A stretch of 64,000 nt of DNA from Bacteroidales bacterium (GTDB lineage: Bacteria; Bacteroidota; Bacteroidia; Bacteroidales; VadinHA17), in NCBI GenBank assembly GCA_003141895.1, contig PLNT01000014.1, positions 62,001 to 126,000 of the forward strand. The letters are read 5' to 3'. This document shows, piece after piece, positions 55,233 to 62,612 of the stretch. Both the position numbers and the translations under genes were made by a program. Each line of letters starts with the position of its first letter. The stretch's first letter is position 1. Under the pieces are notes generated by a model. That model was not told the origin of the DNA. It made no database searches and saw nothing but the letters and a program-made list of their open reading frames with translations.

Positions 55233-56999
55233 CTATTCCGATTTTATTATATCAGATCTTTTGGAAGTACCGTTTTCGCTGATGGCTTCAATACAAAAAT
55301 AGTAAGGAATTACTTTGTCCATAGCTTTAAGCCAGTATTCATTTGCACCATACACCATTATGCAATTATATAATTTATCGGGGGAGGTGCCAATATAGAT
55401 GTTATAAGCGTACGCATTATCAACTTGTGTCCATTTAAGCCAGGCACTGCGCTTATCTTTTACAGTACGGAGAACAATGAAATTTTTCACAGGATCAGGT
55501 TTATTCCCATGTCCTGAGCCGAAAACACGTAACCCGCTTATGGCAAATTTGCCTGTTGGCAGATGGAGATTTTCCATTTTTATGAACCGTGCCTCTACAG
55601 GTTTGGAAAGTTCAATATAGTCGTGTGGCACGTCCGTCAGGTTTTTGCTTTTGTCAACTAAAAGTGTCCATTTTTTACCGTCTTCCGAACTATAAATTTT
55701 GTATTGATGATAGATGTCAGTGTGTTTGCCCATAAGAGCTGCATCCTGATCAGCATAGTTTATCTGTATAGCTCTGACAGTAGATTCCTCTCCCAGATCA
55801 GATGAAATCCATTCACCTGCATCACCCGATTCTGCTGACCAGTAACTTCTAATGCTTTCATCAACTGCATTGTTTGGAGGATATCCTGATAGTGATGAAG
55901 ATACCTGAACAGGTTTATTATAATTAAGCAACATCCAGTCTGTAAATCTGCTTGTGAGGTGATCTTCTTTTCCATCCGGAAGATAATGAGGATAATCGCC
56001 AAATGCAGTGTTACAATACATGATATCATCTTTATCGAAACCTGCAGGCCACATACCTAATCTTCTCTCAAAACTATTTTTTACTGAAATGGATATCGTG
56101 CTGACATGCCAGTAATTGTTCCATTTATCCTGAAAAGTAGCTCCATGCCCGGCGCCTCGTGCAAAGCCTCCTGGTTTATATGATAGCGGCATCGACTGAT
56201 GGACAAAATTACCCAGAGGCTGGTCGGATACTGCAACCCCGTCGGCATATCCGCTTATCTCTGTACCTGGAGCCCCATATTGTAAATAATATTTGCCATT
56301 ATGTTTGGTCATCCATGAGCCTTCAATAAACGGATTCAGGAAAGTATTGTCGGAATACTCCCCAAAGCGCTGCCATCCATATCGTTCATAATTTAAAAGA
56401 AGTAACTCTTTTCTTGTGCCAACAGGGATGAATGTTTTGCGGTTTATTTCGATTCCATAGAGAGGATAAGCATTACTGCTTCCATTGTACATATATAATT
56501 TCCCGTTATCATCAACAAAGAAATCAGGATCCCATCCACCAATAGTAAGAGCACCTATAGCTTCTTTCCAGTCGTTTGTTTTGGGATCAGTGCTCATCCA
56601 GATTGGAAAATTAGTTGAATATGTCGATCCGAAAACCAGTAACGTATCACCTTGTATCCATACTGCAGGGGCGCACAGGTCATCATATACCTTATGATAA
56701 GGTTTCAGAAAGGACCTGAAAATAAAGTTCCAGTGTGTAAGGTCGGTACTCCACCAGTAACCCATCTGATTTGTTGAAAACAGATAATAATCTCCTTTAT
56801 AAAGAACAATAACAGGGTCAGCAGTTGCCCTATGCTTACCTGATTCGGTGAAATTAGGTATGGGACAATATCCGTAATCGAGATTAAGAGGATTGCAGTA
56901 AGTTTTCTGCGCGGAAAGTCTATTCCCCAAAAACAAAATCAGGATTATAAAAATCAGGCAGGTTTTACTAACCCTGTTTAAAAATTTAGTCAGCAACAT
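55233..56999 (-). CDS. Glycoside hydrolase family 43 protein with discoidin and fibronectin-like domains
   Basis: 588 residues, exported: signal peptide TCLIFIILILFLGNRLSAQ near 13-31. GH43 five-bladed propeller: HRATADPVIVLYKGDYYLFS near 55-74 (catalytic base Asp), GGWDPDFFVDDNGKLYMYNG near 153-172, and NPFIEGSWMTKHNGKYYLQY near 223-242 (general acid Glu). A discoidin (F5/8 type C) domain covers about 365-490 (NNAVDESIRSYWSAESGDAG; ISGLRVFG) and an FN3-like domain follows to the end. It likely acts on arabinose- or xylose-containing glycans. It starts 12 bp after the histidine kinase stop and so is probably co-transcribed with it. Confidence 0.88.
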   Translation of the reverse strand: MLLTKFLNRVSKTCLIFIILILFLGNRLSAQKTYCNPLNLDYGYCPIPNFTESGKHRATADPVIVLYKGDYYLFSTNQMGYWWSTDLTHWNFIFRSFLKPYHKVYDDLCAPAVWIQGDTLLVFGSTYSTNFPIWMSTDPKTNDWKEAIGALTIGGWDPDFFVDDNGKLYMYNGSSNAYPLYGIEINRKTFIPVGTRKELLLLNYERYGWQRFGEYSDNTFLNPFIEGSWMTKHNGKYYLQYGAPGTEISGYADGVAVSDQPLGNFVHQSMPLSYKPGGFARGAGHGATFQDKWNNYWHVSTISISVKNSFERRLGMWPAGFDKDDIMYCNTAFGDYPHYLPDGKEDHLTSRFTDWMLLNYNKPVQVSSSLSGYPPNNAVDESIRSYWSAESGDAGEWISSDLGEESTVRAIQINYADQDAALMGKHTDIYHQYKIYSSEDGKKWTLLVDKSKNLTDVPHDYIELSKPVEARFIKMENLHLPTGKFAISGLRVFGSGHGNKPDPVKNFIVLRTVKDKRSAWLKWTQVDNAYAYNIYIGTSPDKLYNCIMVYGANEYWLKAMDKVIPYYFCIEAISENGTSKRSDIIKSE

Positions 57000-57011
57000 T
57001 AATTTTCAGAG

Positions 57012-58403
57012 TTAATTATGAATTGTAGGTAGCATAACTGTGAATGTGCTTCCTTTTCCGGGTTTACTGTTAACCGCAACATCACCGTTGTGAGCTTCGG
57101 CTATTTTTTTTACATAATAGAGTCCAAGACCCAGGCCTTTGAATTTATGTATATTTCCGGTTGAGGCCCTGTAAAACTTATCAAAAACATGTTTCTGATC
57201 AAGCTTGTTAATTCCAATTCCGTTATCGGAAACTTTAATAAATATATTATCGTTATCTGTGAAACCTTCAATTTCTATTACAGGTACCTTATCGGAGTAC
57301 TTAACCGCGTTTGAAAGAAGATTATTGAGAAGCGTTGTAAAATAAACAACATCAAGATCAATTTTTGCCCCTTTGAAGTCATATTTCTGACTAATTGTGG
57401 AGTTATTGCCGCCACCTCCTTTAAAACTATCTACAACATCATTCATTACTTCTTCAATGTCCACCGTTTTTTTATCGAGCTGGAACTGGGTTCTTTCCCA
57501 CATGCTTATCTCAAGGATCATGTTTATTAGTTGATTGAGATGAACGCTTTGCTTTCCAATGAGTTTTGCAGTTTCAAGAATTTTGGAATCATCATTTCTT
57601 ATTTGTGGCATTTCGAGAGTTTTGCCCGCCACAGTTATTGTCGACAAAGGTGTCTTTAGTTCATGAGTCATATTATCTATGAAGTCGGTCTTCAGGTTAG
57701 AGAGTCTTCTTTCTTCCATTAGATTCCTGTAGGTGATCATAAAAATAATGACTACGATAAGGATACTTAATATAGCCATTGCCAGGGAAAGAGAAGTCTC
57801 TTCCCACACCTGCCTGTTTTTATCAGAAAAATCGATAAAATAATCAAAATGAAATCTGTAATTGTTTCCTACAAACCAGGGGGACCGTACCAACACGCTT
57901 GATACCGAGATATCAAATGGTGCTTTCCTATCTGAATTAATATTTGCAATGCCATCTTTTTTGTAGATCACAGTAGTGTCAGTATCTATCAATTCAAGAC
58001 TATTGACTATGATCCTGCACTTAAAGTTCTTATCAAACCCACGACTTTCAAAATAGGAAGAAAGCAATGCAGAAAGATCCTGCTCCTGATTTACAACTTT
58101 GGTAAAATAGTCAAGAATATCTTTTTTAACTGTTACAATCTGGTCGGCATTTTTTGCTGAATGTAGTTCCTCAATGGCTTTTGTTGAGGCATAATGATCC
58201 AGAATCATTCTTACAGTATCAAAACCGTCGGTAGCCGTTCCGCTGGTTATTGCATATACCCCCTCTCTCGAATGAATTGTATAACTGATTGCAAATAATT
58301 GGTCCTTCTGTTGCCATATACCTTTTATTATATAAACCTGGACAGAAATCAGGACCAGTATTGAGGTAATTCCAAAAATAAGAACTGTATTCTTTTTTTT
58401 CAT
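57012..58403 (-). CDS. Sensor histidine kinase, two membrane helices
   Basis: 463 residues. Membrane helices near 8-27 (VLIFGITSILVLISVQVYII) and 205-225 (LAMAILSILIVVIIFMITYR) flank a periplasmic sensor domain of about 175 residues. HisKA has the phospho-acceptor His247 in DNMTHELKTPLSTI. The ATP-binding domain has LLNNLLSNAVKYSD near 357-370, DNGIGINK near 396, GLGLGLYYVKKIAEAH near 424-439 and GKGSTFTVMLP. Layout and size match RprX-type kinases. The partner regulator is presumably at 54420-55127, two genes downstream. TTAAC repeats lie upstream. Confidence 0.93.
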   Translation of the reverse strand: MKKKNTVLIFGITSILVLISVQVYIIKGIWQQKDQLFAISYTIHSREGVYAITSGTATDGFDTVRMILDHYASTKAIEELHSAKNADQIVTVKKDILDYFTKVVNQEQDLSALLSSYFESRGFDKNFKCRIIVNSLELIDTDTTVIYKKDGIANINSDRKAPFDISVSSVLVRSPWFVGNNYRFHFDYFIDFSDKNRQVWEETSLSLAMAILSILIVVIIFMITYRNLMEERRLSNLKTDFIDNMTHELKTPLSTITVAGKTLEMPQIRNDDSKILETAKLIGKQSVHLNQLINMILEISMWERTQFQLDKKTVDIEEVMNDVVDSFKGGGGNNSTISQKYDFKGAKIDLDVVYFTTLLNNLLSNAVKYSDKVPVIEIEGFTDNDNIFIKVSDNGIGINKLDQKHVFDKFYRASTGNIHKFKGLGLGLYYVKKIAEAHNGDVAVNSKPGKGSTFTVMLPTIHN

Positions 58404-58492
58404 TTGCTTTTAATCAGTGGAAATGATTGTATGTTATTTACTTTAACAAAATTATTCAAATTATCGATACCGGGGATTAGTTAGGGAAAACA

Positions 58493-58519
58493 TTAACCCG
58501 ACGTTAACCCGGTGTTAAC
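58493..58519. promoter_or_regulatory. Three TTAAC direct repeats with 11-bp period
   Basis: TTAAC occurs at 58493, 58504 and 58515, each followed by CCG or similar (TTAACCCGac, TTAACCCGgt, TTAACaat). The 11-base spacing is one helical turn, as in OmpR/PhoB-family operators. The repeats lie between the divergent histidine kinase and secreted coiled-coil genes, about 23-50 bases upstream of the latter's -7 box. Confidence 0.6.
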
Positions 58520-58541
58520 AATATACCATTGCTGCAGGCTA

Positions 58542-58549
58542 TATCTTTA
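58542..58549 (+). promoter_or_regulatory. TATCTTTA -7 box of the secreted coiled-coil gene
   Basis: CTATATCTTTACAC is one base off TAnnTTTG and lies 27 bases before the start codon at 58577. With no -33 TTTG and the TTAAC repeats upstream, activation by a bound regulator is plausible. Confidence 0.4.
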
Positions 58550-58576
58550 CACTATAAAACTAAAAACCAGGCAGTC

Positions 58577-59254
58577 ATGAAAAAGTACAGTTTATTTTTA
58601 ATCGTTGTTTTCCTTATTTCTTTTCAACAGTTAAGGGCACAGGATCAGGCCAAGACTGATAAGGACAAGGAAATGCAGCAATCAATTGAACAGCAGAAAA
58701 AAGCAGTTGCTAACCAAAAGAAAGCTAAAGCAGAAGCCGAGCAGAACCTTAAAGACAATCAGATGGGTGAAATTGTGGATGATTCTCTTGAGAACTCCGA
58801 TAAATTAAGAACTAAGATTTATATGAATGTTGACAGAAACAGAAACAGGTCATTCAATTTCGACAACGAACCATTTGTATTTAGCGGACAGGACATGAAT
58901 GGTTGGTTTGACCACTCCATGGGAGATTCTGAAAGATCTACCTGGGATTTTTCCAAGACTGTAAAGGAAAATACATTTTCAAGAGATTATACCTTTGATG
59001 TTGAGAAGACAGCAAAAACAGTCGTTATGTCGGTCATGGGCGATTGTAAATCGGGCGAAATCAGAATAAAAATTATTATGCCTAATGGAAAAAATTATTC
59101 CGATATTTTAATTGATGAATCAGGTAATCTTAACTGGAGAAAATCATTCCCCATATCTGAAACAGAGAATCAGGATAAAGCAGGAGACTGGAAATTTCAG
59201 ATTTCATCAACCAAAGCTACTGGCTTCTTTAAAATATCGCTTCAGACATACTAA
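58577..59254 (+). CDS. Secreted coiled-coil protein of unknown function
   Basis: 225 residues from ATG 58577; the frame is open to 58529 but the promoter box at 58542 lies inside that extension. A signal peptide (MKKYSLFLIVVFLISFQQLR, then AQ) is followed by a charged, Gln/Lys/Ala-rich helix (about 23-60, QQSIEQQKKAVANQKKAKAE). The C-terminal part (about 75-225) is beta-rich, with FVFSGQDMNGWFDHSMGDSE, GDCKSGEIRIKIIMPNGKNY and KAGDWKFQISSTKATGFFKI, which resembles a beta-sandwich. I recognise no family. It is divergent from the histidine kinase and followed by a strong terminator, so it may be a target of the two-component system. Confidence 0.75.
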   Translation: MKKYSLFLIVVFLISFQQLRAQDQAKTDKDKEMQQSIEQQKKAVANQKKAKAEAEQNLKDNQMGEIVDDSLENSDKLRTKIYMNVDRNRNRSFNFDNEPFVFSGQDMNGWFDHSMGDSERSTWDFSKTVKENTFSRDYTFDVEKTAKTVVMSVMGDCKSGEIRIKIIMPNGKNYSDILIDESGNLNWRKSFPISETENQDKAGDWKFQISSTKATGFFKISLQTY

Positions 59255-59290
59255 AATATTCATACGAAGTTTTTCATTCCTTTGTGACGA

Positions 59291-59325
59291 GGGAACCAGA
59301 GAAAGGGCTGGTTCCCTTTTTTTTT
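59291..59325 (+). terminator. Rho-independent terminator of the secreted coiled-coil gene
   Basis: GGGAACCAG (59291-59299), AGAAAGGG loop, CTGGTTCCC (59308-59316), then nine Ts. It ends transcription 37 bases after the stop. Confidence 0.85.
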
Positions 59326-59359
59326 GCTATTAATATAACCAGCTCCGTTTTGGTCCTAA

Positions 59360-59506
59360 GGAGATCCCTCACTTCGTTCGGGATGACATTTGGTTTTGCA
59401 TGGGAGAGAGAATGAGGAAGGGTTGGCGATTTGCTGAGCAAATCGCCAACCCTTCCTATATTATTACCCTCATGAATTGTCATCCCGAACGAAGTGAGGG
59501 ATCTCC
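59360..59506. repeat. Nested inverted-repeat element, copy B
   Basis: The outer arms, 59360-59388 and 59478-59506, are perfect 29-bp complements beginning GGAGATCCCTCACTTCG and ending GGGATGACA. Inside, a perfect 20-bp hairpin (59415-59434 with 59438-59457) has the tip GATTT-GC-tga-GC-AAATC. It lies between the convergent coiled-coil gene and the gene at 59526. Compare 54237-54394, which has the same design and related ends. Confidence 0.9.
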
Positions 59507-59525
59507 ATGGGGCCAGTATGTAAAT

Positions 59526-59996
59526 TCACTTCTTCTGATGATGCCTCACCAGGCTGTTATTAAAGAATGGGTCCCAGTTTCTGTTCTGGTAAAACTCAGA
59601 TGATTTAATATTGAAATATCCAAGAACATGCTTTGGTGACACAGTATAAATTAATTCATCATTATCACCGTAATAAGGCTCTGTAATACTAAGTATTTCC
59701 TCAATACCGACATCTTTCTTGTTAGAAATTCCGGTATATATTTCATAGGTGACTTTTGGAATTGCTAAGATTATTGTATATAAACCATAATCCTTTCTCT
59801 GGAACAGGAAATAAGTGACCTCAACAGGTTCGTTTGGATTAACCCTGTCAGTGGAATGAGGCAACTGACTCTCGAAACTAAACCCCTCATTCATTATTTT
59901 TTCAACAATATCGAACTCCCTGGTATTATGGAGGAAGAAATAGCAGTCTTTGAAGTTTTTTAATATTGATGCAAGTATCTCTCCTTTATTCTTCAT
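59526..59996 (-). CDS. Conserved hypothetical protein
   Basis: 156 residues from ATG 59996, in preference to a TTG at 60011. Soluble and mixed alpha/beta with no signal peptide. Notable stretches are FFLHNTREFDIVEKIMNEGF near 21-40, EPVEVTYFLFQRKDYGLYTI near 56-75, VTYEIYTG near 83 and VSPKHVLGYFNIKSSEFYQN near 118-137. The pattern of a His followed by an E...EGF helix is faintly like ADP-ribosyltransferase-fold proteins, but I would not assign it. It is convergent with the coiled-coil gene across element B and unlinked to its other neighbour. Confidence 0.65.
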   Translation of the reverse strand: MKNKGEILASILKNFKDCYFFLHNTREFDIVEKIMNEGFSFESQLPHSTDRVNPNEPVEVTYFLFQRKDYGLYTIILAIPKVTYEIYTGISNKKDVGIEEILSITEPYYGDNDELIYTVSPKHVLGYFNIKSSEFYQNRNWDPFFNNSLVRHHQKK

Positions 59997-60119
59997 CCTG
60001 CAGGTTATCAATATTCCTTAAATCTTACTCAAAAATAACTTATATTATTTTATTTGCAACACTTAAACCATTTGTTCTGTTATATGTTAAATTTGTGCTA
60101 TTGATCATTTTCCCTTATA

Positions 60120-60992
60120 ATGAGAAGAATATTCTTTTTTCTGTTGACCTTTCTGATGATCTCCTGTGGACGAAATATTGCTAAACCGGATAACAGCATA
60201 ATTACAGTCAGCATTGCCCCTTTTAAGTATTTTATTGAAGAGATTGCCGGGAATGATTTTACAGTAAATATTATGGTCCCTGCGGGAGCTGATCCTCATG
60301 TTTACGAGCCTTTTCCTGAACAAATTAATAAACTCAGGAAATCAGTGGCCTACATAAGTAACGGATATCTTGGATTCGAGATGAACTGGCTTGACCGGTT
60401 CTATGAGGCTAACCCCTCAATGAAAAGGTTGTCATTAGGGGATAGCATCAGGCCGATTGCCCCTGAACATCATCGTATCGGTGATCACATTGAAGGAGCA
60501 GACCCGCATTATTGGGTTTCACCAAAATGTGCTTTGGTAATGGCCGGATCAGTCAGAACATTACTTTGTGAATTGAATCCTTCACAAAAACAGAAGTATG
60601 ATTCGAATTATAATGTTCTTATTTTAAAAATACAGGATATAGATAAAAAAGCCCGGGGGTACTTTTCTGTTACTCAGGCAAGAAGTTTCATGATATATCA
60701 TCCTAATCTTGCTTATCTGGCAAAAGATTACGGACTGGAAGAAATACCAGTTGAATTTGAGGGAAAGGAGCCAACGCCCTCAAGATTGCGTGACCTTATT
60801 GACCATTCAAGGAAAGATCACATAAAAACAATATTTGTACAGAGAGAATATGACACTAAAAATGCTAAAGTGATTGCCGGAGAAATAGGTGCTCAGATTA
60901 CAGTTATAGATCCGTTATCAGAAAACTGGGCAAAATCAGTGGGGGAAATCATCGAAGCGTTGCATAAAAGTTTAATTGATAGTTCAAAATAA
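60120..60992 (+). CDS. Metal-binding lipoprotein of a zinc/manganese ABC importer (ZnuA-like)
   Basis: 290 residues. Lipobox LMISCGRN (Cys about 16). Cluster 9 solute-binding features: VSIAPFKYFIEEIAGNDFTV near 30-49, PAGADPHVYEPFPEQINKLR near 55-74 with the first metal His, HRIGDHIEGADPHYWVSPK near 121-139 with more His residues, and SFMIYHPNLAYLAKDYGLEE near 198-217 with the third. A closing Asp in VIDPLSENW near 263. The His-rich loop is shorter than in many ZnuA proteins; zinc is favoured over manganese but not proven. The ATPase gene starts 7 bp later. Confidence 0.88.
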   Translation: MRRIFFFLLTFLMISCGRNIAKPDNSIITVSIAPFKYFIEEIAGNDFTVNIMVPAGADPHVYEPFPEQINKLRKSVAYISNGYLGFEMNWLDRFYEANPSMKRLSLGDSIRPIAPEHHRIGDHIEGADPHYWVSPKCALVMAGSVRTLLCELNPSQKQKYDSNYNVLILKIQDIDKKARGYFSVTQARSFMIYHPNLAYLAKDYGLEEIPVEFEGKEPTPSRLRDLIDHSRKDHIKTIFVQREYDTKNAKVIAGEIGAQITVIDPLSENWAKSVGEIIEALHKSLIDSSK

Positions 60993-60999
60993 CCAGTTT

Positions 61000-61746
61000 A
61001 TGGCGTATTTGTTCGAAATGCATTCATTGTCAGCTTCATATGGGGCAGATATAGTATTGAAGGATGTTGATTTCAGAGTAAATGAGAATGATTTTATCGG
61101 AGTAATCGGCCCCAATGGCGGCGGCAAAACAACTCTTTTGAAAATTATTCTTGGTTTGCTGAAACCGGTAAAAGGAGATCTGACTTTCAATGACATGCTT
61201 TTAAATGGTAAAAGCATCGGATATTTGCCGCAAATATCGACGGGTGACATTAACTACCCGGTTACGGTAACTGATATTATTCTTTCAGGCCTCATGATCG
61301 GAAAAGGAATAATTTCAAGAATGTCTCCGCCTGACAAGAAAAAAGCTGATATTGTGATCAAGGAGCTCGGTTTGGAAGGAATGTCGAAAGCAACACTGAA
61401 CGAGCTGTCAGGGGGACAAATGCAAAGAGTATTTCTGGGTCGCGCTATTATAGGAAATCCCAGGTTACTTTTACTTGATGAACCCGGAAATTTCGTTGAT
61501 ACGACTTTTGAAAATGATTTCTATGAAAAGCTGAAAGATCTGAATAATCGTATGGCAATATTAATGGTGTCACATGATATCGGAACAATCTCTGCACATA
61601 TTAAATCTTTTGCGTGTGTGAACAGGAATCTTCATTACCATCCTTCACCTGAGATCACAAACGAAGATCTTCTTGCATACGGATGTCCGATTCAGCTTGT
61701 CACTCACGGAAATGTTCCTCATACTGTTCTTAAATACCATAATTAG
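61000..61746 (+). CDS. ABC transporter ATPase of the zinc/manganese importer (ZnuC-like)
   Basis: 248 residues from ATG 61000; upstream in-frame codons overlap the previous gene. Walker A GPNGGGKTTLLKIILGLLKP near 38-57, ABC signature LNELSGGQMQRV near 132-143, Walker B LLLLDEPGNFVD near 157-168, and the switch His in VSHDIG near 190-195. The protein closes with VTHGNVPHTVLKYH, which is His-bearing. It energises the importer with ZnuA- and ZnuB-like neighbours. The permease start overlaps its TAG stop. Confidence 0.9.
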   Translation: MAYLFEMHSLSASYGADIVLKDVDFRVNENDFIGVIGPNGGGKTTLLKIILGLLKPVKGDLTFNDMLLNGKSIGYLPQISTGDINYPVTVTDIILSGLMIGKGIISRMSPPDKKKADIVIKELGLEGMSKATLNELSGGQMQRVFLGRAIIGNPRLLLLDEPGNFVDTTFENDFYEKLKDLNNRMAILMVSHDIGTISAHIKSFACVNRNLHYHPSPEITNEDLLAYGCPIQLVTHGNVPHTVLKYHN

Positions 61747-62582
61747 TGGAGACAAATATATTTCAATACAGTTTTATTATTAAGGGACTTCTTGGTGCTG
61801 TTTTTGCAAGTATAACTGCCGGATTAGCTGGTACATATGTTGTCTCCAAGAGAATGGTTTTCCTGAGCGGAGGTATCACACATGCCTCATTTGGCGGCAT
61901 AGGGATTGGTTATTTTATAGGCATTAACCCGGTGATCGGTGCTGCAGTATTTGGGATACTGTCGGCTCTTGGTGTTGAGTATCTCTCTGTGAGGCAGAAA
62001 ATAAGAGAAGATTCCGCTATTGGAATTTTATGGGCTTTTGGAATGGCAATAGGAATAATTTTTATATATCTGACACCTGGTTATACACCCAACCTGATGA
62101 GTTACCTGTTTGGTAGTATTCTTACTGTTTCCAATGCTGATATAATAGCGCTGGGAACAATGTCAGTTATACTTATTCTTTACTTCGGGATATTCTACAG
62201 GACAATACTTTATATATCTTTCGATGAGGTATTTGCCAGAACTTATTCCTCTTATGTTGATATAATAAAGTATATTACTACTTCGTTGATTGCTCTGACT
62301 ATAGTATTAAATATAAGAATGGCCGGTGTGGTTCTGGTTATATCATTACTGACAATCCCGCCAAACATTGCCATGTTATTCACCAGGGTTTATTTCAGAA
62401 TCGTTTTATGGTCAATTGTCGCAGGATTTATCGGAACAGCTACCGGATATGCTATATCATATTATGCAGGAATACCGGTTGGTGCAACTATAATCTTCAC
62501 TCTGGTAATAATCTGGGTACTTGTAAAAATCACTACTTTGATAATAATGAAATTGTCAAATAAAGAAGCTATTCATCCTTAA
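61746..62582 (+). CDS. ABC transporter permease of the zinc/manganese importer (ZnuB-like)
   Basis: 278 residues with eight or nine membrane helices. SKRMVFLSGGITHASFGGIG near 34-53 is the metal-permease family motif, followed by DSAIGILWAFGMAIGIIFIY near 91-110, ARTYSSYVDIIKYITTSLIA near 166-185 and LVISLLTIPPNIAML near 199-213. GTG start overlaps the ATPase stop as TAGTG, as for rsmG. It forms the channel that moves the metal ion inward. Three genes are one operon. Confidence 0.9.
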   Translation: METNIFQYSFIIKGLLGAVFASITAGLAGTYVVSKRMVFLSGGITHASFGGIGIGYFIGINPVIGAAVFGILSALGVEYLSVRQKIREDSAIGILWAFGMAIGIIFIYLTPGYTPNLMSYLFGSILTVSNADIIALGTMSVILILYFGIFYRTILYISFDEVFARTYSSYVDIIKYITTSLIALTIVLNIRMAGVVLVISLLTIPPNIAMLFTRVYFRIVLWSIVAGFIGTATGYAISYYAGIPVGATIIFTLVIIWVLVKITTLIIMKLSNKEAIHP

Positions 62583-62612
62583 AATGTTTTAGAAATTTTA
62601 AATACAAATACA

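Noticed and set aside
60120-62582. Calling the importer manganese- or iron-specific
   Set aside because: The family is metal-ambiguous and the His-rich loop does not decide it; zinc is only a tentative preference.
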